Origin: Labilithrix luteola
GTDB taxonomy: Bacteria > Myxococcota_A > Polyangia > Polyangiales > Polyangiaceae
Reading direction: 5' to 3'
Assembly (NCBI GenBank): GCA_026225435.1
Contig: JAMFST010001369.1
Location: forward strand, 1-7,501
Length of the DNA: 7,501 bases
Of this stretch, positions 1 through 5,147 are shown one piece after another. The notes under the pieces were generated by a model, which was given only the letters and a program-made list of their open reading frames with translations, was not told the origin of the DNA and searched no databases. The number at the start of each line of letters is the position of its first letter. Positions within the stretch are counted from its first letter, which is position 1. The position numbers and the translations under genes were made by a program.

Positions 1-157
1 CCTCGCGCACCCAGCGATCGACGAGCGCGAAGGGGGGCGGCTGGTCGGTGCGGTGCTCGATCCCGTCGACGCGAATGTGCTGCGGGATGAGCACCACCCG
101 GTATCGCTCGATCTCCGGGCCGGTCAGGTTCAGACCGGACTTCGAGACGACGATCAC
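1..157 (-). CDS. Unidentified protein, N-terminal 52 residues only (3' end outside window)
   Basis: The reading frame opens with GTG at 157-155, overlapping the kinase stop TGA (156-154) as GTGA. This 4-bp overlap is typical of translationally coupled genes in one operon. It stays open for 52 codons and leaves the window at base 1. The visible product begins MIVVSKSGLNLTGPEIERYR, followed by a hydrophobic stretch VVLIPQHI, an acidic/basic patch with an HRTDQPPP motif, and ALVDRWVRE. There is no signal peptide or membrane segment in this part, so a cytoplasmic product is likely. I do not recognise the family. Its position directly behind a Ser/Thr kinase suggests a functional partner or substrate, but that is inference from order only. 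Codon use (GC-rich third positions) matches its neighbours, which supports a real gene. Confidence 0.6.
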   Translation of the reverse strand, partial: MIVVSKSGLNLTGPEIERYRVVLIPQHIRVDGIEHRTDQPPPFALVDRWVRE

Positions 158-2334
158 GGCCTCTTGCCGGCCCCCGCTGCCAGACGCGACTTGATGGCCG
201 TGATGGTGTCATCGAGGCCGTTGTCCTGGTGGAGGCAGGCGAGCTTCTTGTTCGCCGCCAGCCCCTGCAGCACCGCGAGCGCCTTGTCGTCGCCGACCTC
301 CTTGGCGCGCGGATACAGCGTGGGCGAATCGCAGGTGCGCGCCGGTTGCAGCTCGCGCAGCGAGAGCGCGATGTCCACCTCGGGCGCCACCTGATGACGC
401 ATCGGATCGGTCGCCAGCAAGGTGGCGGCGCGCCCCTGCGACCAGGGATAGCGCTTCGACCACGAGCTGTAGGCGACGTTGTACAGAAGTCCACCGCCGC
501 GGCTCCCCATGGTGACGGCGAGGCCGAGGGCGCTCTCGCGCGCCTTCGGATCGAGGGCGGCGTCGCGCAACAGCCCGACGAGAGCGTCGTCCTGCACGGC
601 GCTGGGATCGGCACGCACGGCCGCGGCCACCTCGTTGACGACGGTGCCCCACTGCTTCCTCTGCGCCGCGGCGATGGCGGCGGCGCGATGCTGGGCCGCG
701 CCGGCGCTGTCGACCAGCCCGGCTCCGGCGTCCCCGCTCGACTCGGGGACCAGGCTGGTCCCGCTGGCGGCGCCGGTCGTGGCGGCCTGCGCGCTGTCGG
801 ACGGAGCCGTCGCCACGGTCCCTCCGTCGGCGAGCGCGTCGTCCGCGTGCATGCGATGCGAGTACAGCGTGAACACCGTGCCCGCGCCGACCACGAGCGC
901 GATCGCCGCGGCCGCTGCGCCGATCGCCACCCACTTGCCGCCCACTCCCGCGCTCTGCGGGTGCGGCGCGCTCGGTGGCAGCTCCGTCGGGGCCAGCTGC
1001 TGCACGGGCGTGAAGCGCTGCGTCTTCGAGACGTTGGCGATCGCCGCCTCCTCTGGCCCGAGCGAGCGCGGAGGCGTGCTGCCCGAGCCTCCGCCGCGGT
1101 TCATCTGCCCGGTCGACGGACCGGACAGCGGCGCGACGGTGGCCCCCATCTCGCGCAGCGCGACGTCGATATCCTCGATCAGCGCCACCGAGCTGGCGGT
1201 GCGATCGACCATCTCCTTGGCGAGCAGGTGACGCACCATCGGCTCGATCGACGGCGCCAGCCGCTCGGCGACGTGGGCCGGCGCCTTGCTGGCGATGGTG
1301 GGGATGGGCGCGGTCACGTGCATGCCGAGGAGCGCGACCTTGCTGTCCGCCTCGTAGGGGCGCACGCCGGCGAGCAGCTCGAAGGTGATGGCGCCGAGCG
1401 CGTAGAGATCGGCGCGCGCGTCCACCTCCTGCCCGAGCGCCTGCTCCGGCGCCATGTACTCCGGCGTGCCGTAGACCATGCCCATCTGCGTGAGCACCGG
1501 CTGCGCGTGCGACTCGCCGTTCTTCAGCAGCTCGCCCAGCGGCACCTTGGCGATGCCGAAGTCGAGCACCTTGGCCACCTCCGGCTCGCCCGGACGCTCG
1601 ACGAGCATCACGTTCTCCGGCTTGAGATCGCGGTGGACGATGCCGAGGGCGTGGGCACGCTCGAGGGCGAGGGCGATCTGCCGCACGATGTGCAGCGCGC
1701 GCGCCGGCTCGAGCGGCGCCTCCTTGTCGATCACGCGGCGCAGGCTGCGCCCCTCGATGTACTCGAGGACGAGGAAGAACGAGCCGTCCGGCAGCTTGCC
1801 GAAGTCGGTGGCGGCGGCGACGTTGACGTGATCGATGTGCGCGGCGGCCATGGCCTCGCGCTCGAAGCGGGCCACCACTTCCGGCAGGCGGCTCATGTCC
1901 GCGTGGAGCACCTTGAGCGCGAACCGCTTGCGCATGTGCGTGTGCTCGACCTCGTACACCGCGCCCATTCCGCCTTCGCCGAGGAGGCGGGCGATCTTGT
2001 AGCGCTCGGCGACGATCTCCCCGACGCGCTCGTTCACCGGCCGCCCGCTGGGGCGGCTGCTGCGCTTGTCGCCGGGGCGCCCGCTCGAGAGCTTGTCTCC
2101 GTCGCTACCGTGATTGGAGATGGCGGGCGAGCCGCCGGAGGACGACAGCGCCGCCGATGCGGACGCTGCCAGCGGTCCGGACATCCAGCCGGGAGACGGG
2201 AGCGAGCTCTCGCTCTGCTGCGACACCTCGGGCGGCTCGGGCGCCGGATCGATCGGCGGAGTGGCGCGCGGTCCGAGGCGCGAGGTCTCGGCTTCGACGA
2301 CGGGACTGGCGGGGCGCGGCGGTCGCTCGGGCAT
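154..2334 (-). CDS. Transmembrane Hanks-type Ser/Thr protein kinase with periplasmic C-terminal domain
   Basis: The product has 726 residues. Residues 1-105 are low-complexity (Pro/Ser/Gly-rich), probably disordered. The kinase domain spans about 112-395: glycine loop GEGGMGAVYEV (119-129), ATP-binding Lys141 in FALKVL, helix-C Glu near 160, catalytic HRDLKPEN (Asp236), DFG at 258-260, and the GTPEYMAPE segment ending at Glu297. All core residues are present, so it should be an active kinase of the PknB-like bacterial class. A proline/Ser/Gly linker leads to one membrane helix at about 468-490. The C-terminal ~235 residues would be periplasmic, beginning with an Ala/Ser/Gly-rich stretch followed by a helical domain holding the only two cysteines (668, 700). 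Similar C-terminal domains occur in other myxobacterial kinases, as I recall them. I chose ATG 2334 because an earlier in-frame ATG at 2547 would overlap the upstream gene by 190 bp with non-protein-like, Arg-rich sequence. It lies 23 bp after the outer-membrane protein stop; no strong ribosome-binding site is visible. Confidence 0.93.
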   Translation of the reverse strand: MPERPPRPASPVVEAETSRLGPRATPPIDPAPEPPEVSQQSESSLPSPGWMSGPLAASASAALSSSGGSPAISNHGSDGDKLSSGRPGDKRSSRPSGRPVNERVGEIVAERYKIARLLGEGGMGAVYEVEHTHMRKRFALKVLHADMSRLPEVVARFEREAMAAAHIDHVNVAAATDFGKLPDGSFFLVLEYIEGRSLRRVIDKEAPLEPARALHIVRQIALALERAHALGIVHRDLKPENVMLVERPGEPEVAKVLDFGIAKVPLGELLKNGESHAQPVLTQMGMVYGTPEYMAPEQALGQEVDARADLYALGAITFELLAGVRPYEADSKVALLGMHVTAPIPTIASKAPAHVAERLAPSIEPMVRHLLAKEMVDRTASSVALIEDIDVALREMGATVAPLSGPSTGQMNRGGGSGSTPPRSLGPEEAAIANVSKTQRFTPVQQLAPTELPPSAPHPQSAGVGGKWVAIGAAAAAIALVVGAGTVFTLYSHRMHADDALADGGTVATAPSDSAQAATTGAASGTSLVPESSGDAGAGLVDSAGAAQHRAAAIAAAQRKQWGTVVNEVAAAVRADPSAVQDDALVGLLRDAALDPKARESALGLAVTMGSRGGGLLYNVAYSSWSKRYPWSQGRAATLLATDPMRHQVAPEVDIALSLRELQPARTCDSPTLYPRAKEVGDDKALAVLQGLAANKKLACLHQDNGLDDTITAIKSRLAAGAGKRP

Positions 2335-2357
2335 ACGAAGCCGCCAGAGTAGGTCCT

Positions 2358-3083
2358 CTAGCGGTCGAACTCGACGCCGAAGAGTAGAGCGAGCCCGAAC
2401 GCGTCCGTCCCGTCGTTGTCGGTTCCGGTCGCGGTTGACATCCCTCCGAGCGCCCGGCCCGGCCGGCCGCCGGTGTCGTCGAAGTTGTACAAGGTGGCAC
2501 CGAAGTCGAAACCGAACGTGCCCCGCAGCTCGGTGAAAAAGTTCCACGATTTCCGTACGTTGTACGAAAGGCGAGCGCCGAACGGGATCTCGAAGAAGCT
2601 GCCGCTCACCCCCGAGAGCTGCGCCGGCGTGCCCACCAGCTCCCCCTGGCTGTTCTGCAGCGGGATCGTCTCGTTGAAGCTGTGCGTGTAGACGACAGTG
2701 TAGCCAAGACCGGCGAAGAACGAGAGCTTGAGGCGCTGGCTCTCGAGCGGCGGCGCGAAGCTCACCCGCCCGCCGAACGAGTACATGTACTTTACATCCC
2801 CGGTGGGCGGCGGCGAGACCTCCCAGTCGAAGTAGCCGCCGACGCGGAACAGGGGGGCGATGGCGATGTCCGCGTTGATCTGCGCGGCGCCGCCGACGGA
2901 CGAGTCGTCACCGCCGTCCGGCTTGTTGCCGAGGAAGCGCTTCGACGGCCCGATGCCGAAGCCGATGTCGTAGTGAGGCACGTCCGCGCGCGCGCAGTGC
3001 TCCGTGACCGCCGACTCGGCAATGTAGGCAACAGGGACGGCCGCCAGCGCGACGGAAAGAGCTCGAAGGTGCAGCGAAGCCAT
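2358..3083 (-). CDS. Predicted outer-membrane beta-barrel protein, 241 aa
   Basis: The N-terminus (about 1-33) is hydrophobic with an ARA-D cleavage-like site, consistent with Sec export, although the n-region is weakly charged. The mature part is built of alternating short amphipathic strands rich in Gly and aromatic residues (for example FRVGGYFDWEV, LKLSFFAGLGYTVVY, FFTELRGTFGFDFGATLY) separated by polar loops with Asp/Gly/Asn. It ends LALLFGVEFDR, with aromatic and hydrophobic residues alternating as in a closing barrel strand, though the last residue is Arg rather than Phe. This pattern fits a small outer-membrane barrel of about 8-10 strands, of unknown ligand. It is the first gene of a likely operon with the kinase, 23 bp downstream. 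The start ATG at 3083 is the first in frame before the signal peptide; its ribosome-binding site is weak. It shares the FDR-type ending with the protein at 5148-5801. Confidence 0.8.
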   Translation of the reverse strand: MASLHLRALSVALAAVPVAYIAESAVTEHCARADVPHYDIGFGIGPSKRFLGNKPDGGDDSSVGGAAQINADIAIAPLFRVGGYFDWEVSPPPTGDVKYMYSFGGRVSFAPPLESQRLKLSFFAGLGYTVVYTHSFNETIPLQNSQGELVGTPAQLSGVSGSFFEIPFGARLSYNVRKSWNFFTELRGTFGFDFGATLYNFDDTGGRPGRALGGMSTATGTDNDGTDAFGLALLFGVEFDR

Positions 3084-3149
3084 GGCGGCGGACGCTAGCC
3101 GAAATGAGAAACGGGAGGCTGCGAAGAAGCCGCGACCCGACGACGCACG

Positions 3150-3169
3150 ATCGTAAAAGCTTTGTACGA
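3150..3169 (-). promoter_or_regulatory. AT-rich inverted repeat in the 97-bp gap before the barrel-kinase operon
   Basis: The gap between the 215-aa gene (stop 3181) and the 241-aa gene (start 3083) holds an AT-rich island in otherwise GC-rich DNA. Arms TCGTA (3151-3155) and TACGA (3165-3169) flank a centre containing the palindrome AAAGCTTT (3157-3164, slightly off-centre). On the minus strand a TACGAT hexamer (3155-3150) resembles a -10 box about 67 bp before the ATG, but no -35 element is seen at the right distance. It could be an operator or promoter of the operon, or a weak terminator of the upstream gene. The sequence alone does not decide. Confidence 0.3.
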
Positions 3170-3180
3170 ACGCCCCGGGC

Positions 3181-3828
3181 TCAGTTGGGCGGGGGCTTGG
3201 GACGGAAGATCTGCGCGATGATGCTCACGGGAATGCGGAGCTTCGCGTAGAGGGCGACGCTGGTGCCGTGCTCGTCGTCGTGCCCGTCGTAGGAGCGGAC
3301 CTGCGCCTCGAGACCGAGCAAGCTGTAGCCGACCGCCGCCATCGCGCCCGGGTGGCCGCTCACGTCGAGCAGGCCGCCGACCTGCGCCCAGACTCCGTAC
3401 TCGAGGTTGAGCAGCTCGGCCTGGATGCCGAAGGTCGCGTTCGACAGAGACGAGTACTCGTACGTCACGCCGACCGCGTTGAAGTACGGCGCGCGGATGA
3501 ACAGCACGCCGGCTCGGGCGCGGACGAAGCCCGTCCACGCGTCGCGGTCGCCGAAGTAGCGCCCGTAGGCTCCGTCGATGTTCAGGTCCCAGGTGGTGTC
3601 GTGCTCGAAGACCGGGTGCAGCATGGCGAGGTTCGCGCCGGCGGGCTTGGCGGCCGGAGCGCCGGGCTTGGCGGGATCCGTCGTCACGAACACCCAGTGA
3701 CCGCCCGGTGGAACCCCCGGCGGAGGCGTCTCCGGTGCGACCGGTGCAGGCGGTTCGGGCGCGGCTACCTGCGCGGAGGCGCGGCTCGCCGCGAAGAGGA
3801 GCGCGGCGACGAGCGGGGCGCCCCTCAT
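3181..3828 (-). CDS. Exported protein with Pro-rich linker and beta-rich domain, 215 aa
   Basis: A clear Sec signal peptide opens the protein (MRGAPLVAALLFAASRASA, cleavage before Gln20). Residues 21-65 form a Pro/Ala-rich linker. From about 78 to 205 the sequence alternates hydrophobic and polar residues with many Gly, Tyr and Phe (DLNIDGAYGRYFGDRDAW, VRARAGVLFIRAPYFNAVGV, MAAVGYSLLGLEAQVRSYDG), which fits a small beta-barrel or beta-sandwich in the outer membrane. It ends with an unusual IFRPKPPPN tail instead of an aromatic closing residue. I chose ATG 3828 rather than the in-frame ATG at 3954 because the signal peptide follows directly and because ATG 3828 overlaps the upstream lipoprotein stop as ATGA (3828-3825). 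That overlap implies translational coupling and a shared function with the lipoprotein. The family is not one I can name. Confidence 0.8.
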   Translation of the reverse strand: MRGAPLVAALLFAASRASAQVAAPEPPAPVAPETPPPGVPPGGHWVFVTTDPAKPGAPAAKPAGANLAMLHPVFEHDTTWDLNIDGAYGRYFGDRDAWTGFVRARAGVLFIRAPYFNAVGVTYEYSSLSNATFGIQAELLNLEYGVWAQVGGLLDVSGHPGAMAAVGYSLLGLEAQVRSYDGHDDEHGTSVALYAKLRIPVSIIAQIFRPKPPPN

Positions 3829-4310
3829 CTTGCGACCGAGGGCCCCGCGTCCGCCGCTGCCGGCGTCGCACCGAGCTTGATGTCGGCGACGAGGTCGAGG
3901 CGGTCCGGCTTGTCCATCTGCAGCGGTTTGCCCGCGAGCGCGCCGCCCATGCATCCGGAGGCTCGCTCGGTCGGTGCACCCCAGGGCTCGAAGGCGCCGT
4001 CGCGTGCTCCCAGCTCGAGCCGCACCGTCTCCCCCGCGGAGACCGCATGGAGAAGAGAAGGGCAGGTGGCCGACGCTGCGCGCAACGCTGCGGCGAGGGA
4101 CCCGACGGAGGGGCCCGGATCGCGCCCCTTGCTGATGGCCACGCTCACGGCGAGAGCCGGGACGGGCGGGTGCGCCTCGATCAGGATGCCGATCGGCTCA
4201 CCGTAGGCGAGACCTGGAGCAGGCTTCGCGTTGGCGTCGCTCGGCGTGTCACACCCCGCGAGGCACGCGCCGAGGGCGAGCAGAGCCGCCCCGCAGGCAG
4301 CGAGCCGCAG
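3825..4310 (-). CDS. Lipoprotein of about 161 aa, start codon unresolved (CTG 4310 proposed)
   Basis: The frame encodes RLAACGAALLALGACLAG-C, a compact lipoprotein signal with lipobox LAGC and lipidated Cys20 if CTG 4310 is the start. The mature part has two more cysteines (83 and 120) about 37 residues apart, within a pattern of the type 'L..ALRAA..TCPSLL...G.TVRLEL..RDGAFEPW......SGCMGGAL'. This loosely resembles the cysteine-containing C-terminal domain of myxobacterial AgmX/PglI-type motility proteins; treat that as a weak analogy. Between the stop of the preceding gene and the lipobox there is no ATG, GTG or TTG in this frame. The first in-frame GTG (about residue 55) would remove the signal peptide. 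Either CTG is used, or the T7 tract at 4315-4321 carries an indel: with one T fewer, TTG at 4356 would join the frame. The stop overlaps the next gene as ATGA. The coding region is convincing; its 5' end is not. Confidence 0.68.
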   Translation of the reverse strand: MRLAACGAALLALGACLAGCDTPSDANAKPAPGLAYGEPIGILIEAHPPVPALAVSVAISKGRDPGPSVGSLAAALRAASATCPSLLHAVSAGETVRLELGARDGAFEPWGAPTERASGCMGGALAGKPLQMDKPDRLDLVADIKLGATPAAADAGPSVAR

Positions 4311-4314
4311 GCGT

Positions 4315-4346
4315 AAAAAAACGCCGGTCGCAGAAGCGGCCCGGCG
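4315..4346 (-). terminator. Rho-independent terminator of the 68-aa lipoprotein gene
   Basis: On the minus strand, arms CGCCGG (4346-4341) and CCGGCG (4327-4322) form a perfect 6-bp stem. Inside it CGC and GCG pair again around a TTCT loop, and a run of seven T follows (4321-4315). This is the textbook form, and it sits 30 bp beyond the stop at 4376. The T-run is on the minus-strand side only, so termination is directional. Its tail ends 4 bp before the proposed start of the next lipoprotein gene. Confidence 0.85.
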
Positions 4347-4375
4347 TGTGAGGCAATCGACGAAAAGCGAGTCGC

Positions 4376-4582
4376 TCAGGGAGCCTCGCCCTCTTGGCAG
4401 CTCGTGACGCCGGTGTCGGCGACCTTGCAGACGTAGACCTTGCGGAGGATTCCGAAGAGGAATCCGTCGTTGCGGGTGATGACGACCTTGTCGCCGGCCG
4501 TGGCGATGCCGCCGTAGGAGCAGCCGGTCAGAGCCGAGCCGAGTGCCGATGCTGCGAGAACGAGCGCGATGGAAAGCTTCAT
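4376..4582 (-). CDS. Small lipoprotein, 68 aa, function unknown
   Basis: The product starts MKLSIALVLAASALGSALTG and continues with Cys21; LTGC is a good lipobox, leaving a 48-residue mature lipoprotein. The mature part reads SYGGIATAGDKVVITRNDGF, then LFGILRKVYVCKVADTGVTS, with Cys52 and Cys62 ten residues apart, possibly disulfide-linked in the periplasm. I recall similar short 'GDKVVITRND-FLFG-LRKVYVC' lipoproteins in myxobacteria but know no function for them. ATG 4582 is preferred over the in-frame ATG at 4636 because a Shine-Dalgarno-like GAGGGG (4595-4590) stands 7 bp before it and the signal peptide begins there. The gene has its own promoter and terminator, so it is probably transcribed alone, with a leader of roughly 70 nt. 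It follows the TRL-like gene; both encode tiny exported proteins with a pair of cysteines in the mature part. Confidence 0.85.
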   Translation of the reverse strand: MKLSIALVLAASALGSALTGCSYGGIATAGDKVVITRNDGFLFGILRKVYVCKVADTGVTSCQEGEAP

Positions 4583-4661
4583 GGAGTGTCCCCTCGTGAA
4601 AACGCTTGGATGAAAAAGCAAACGGCTCAGAGCCATGTTGAACTCTGCCGTGAGGGCACGC

Positions 4662-4690
4662 GTAGTAGAGCCACTCGTCGGTCAAGTCAA
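4662..4690 (-). promoter_or_regulatory. Sigma-70-type promoter of the 68-aa lipoprotein gene
   Basis: On the minus strand a -35 box TTGACT (4690-4685, five of six consensus bases) is followed after exactly 17 bp by a -10 box TACTAC (4667-4662). The start of transcription would fall near 4655, giving a leader of about 72 nt with a Shine-Dalgarno just before the ATG at 4582. It is the best promoter match I found in the window. The -10 box is only a fair match. Confidence 0.55.
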
Positions 4691-4720
4691 GAACCCGTCC
4701 TTCCGCCCCCCGCCGCGCGG

Positions 4721-5044
4721 TCAGTCGCCCTTCACTTCGGTGCAGTGCGACGAGTAGATCCCGAGGACGTTGAAGTCCTGGGCGTCGACGACGCTGATCT
4801 TGGTGATGCCCCCCTGGTGAGCGGCGGTGGTGGCCGAGGCGTCGCCGATGGTGACGGCGCTGAGGATGGAGATCGCACACGCCTCGCCGGTCTTGGCGCC
4901 GAGCGGGTTGGAGGTGACGGCCGAGTTGGTCATCGTGCTGGCGAAGATGCCGCCGATGGGGGCGCCGGTCGGGGCGAAGGCGCAGCCGGTGTTGCCGACG
5001 ACCGCGACGAGCAGGCCACCGAGAGCGAGTGCATTCTTGAACAT
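4721..5044 (-). CDS. TRL-like family small exported protein, 107 aa
   Basis: The sequence matches the TRL-like family (named from a tRNA-associated locus in Leptospira) in its characteristic order: a hydrophobic N-terminus ending in Gly-Cys, APIGGIFASTMT, TSNPLGAKTGEACAISIL, IGDASATTAAHQGGITKI, VVDAQDFNVLGIYSSHCTEV. The invariant-looking GDAS, AA..GGI and VD...LGIY parts are all there. The biochemical role of the family is not known to me. The N-terminus (1-20) looks like a lipoprotein signal, but the site NTGC has Asn where Leu/Val is normal at -3, so lipidation at Cys21 is uncertain. Cys57 and Cys101 could pair in the periplasm. ATG 5044 is chosen because AGGAG (5059-5055) lies 10 bp upstream and the signal begins there; an earlier in-frame ATG at 5122 lacks such support. 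Confidence 0.87.
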   Translation of the reverse strand: MFKNALALGGLLVAVVGNTGCAFAPTGAPIGGIFASTMTNSAVTSNPLGAKTGEACAISILSAVTIGDASATTAAHQGGITKISVVDAQDFNVLGIYSSHCTEVKGD

Positions 5045-5076
5045 TTGGATAAATCTCCTGGAACGTCTGGAGGAGC

Positions 5077-5106
5077 TGTCTAGCCAAGGGTGAGGAGGCT
5101 CGACAA
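5077..5106 (-). promoter_or_regulatory. Possible promoter of the TRL-like gene
   Basis: In the 103-bp gap upstream of the TRL-like gene, TTGTCG (5106-5101) and TAGACA (5082-5077) are spaced 18 bp apart on the minus strand. They are weak matches to -35 and -10 boxes and would give a leader of about 25-30 nt, which includes the AGGAG ribosome-binding site. In GC-rich DNA such matches are suggestive only. Confidence 0.3.
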
Positions 5107-5147
5107 CAAGAAATACGGCCATTTGGCTCTAGCGCTGGCTCCTGGCG

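Noticed and set aside
229..2352. A 707-codon open frame on the plus strand opposite the kinase gene
   Set aside because: It is fully antisense to a kinase with every catalytic motif intact and its translation is Arg/Gly/His-rich without domain character, as expected from GC-rich codon bias.
2335..2547. N-terminal extension of the kinase to ATG 2547
   Set aside because: It would overlap the outer-membrane protein gene by 190 bp; the added residues are Arg-rich shadow sequence of that gene in another frame.
3829..3954. N-terminal extension of the 215-aa exported protein to ATG 3954
   Set aside because: It would bury a clear signal peptide behind 42 Arg/Gly-rich residues and overlap the lipoprotein gene; ATG 3828 gives an ATGA coupling.
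4311..5087. Extension of the ~161-aa lipoprotein frame upstream to ATG 5087
   Set aside because: It would run through two other lipoprotein genes in the wrong frame and through a terminator; the translation is His/Arg-rich shadow.
5107..5147. Possible terminator after the 217-aa barrel gene (AGCGCT and GCCAAATGGC palindromes)
   Set aside because: The stems are only 4-6 bp and no T-run follows closely, so a terminator cannot be supported.
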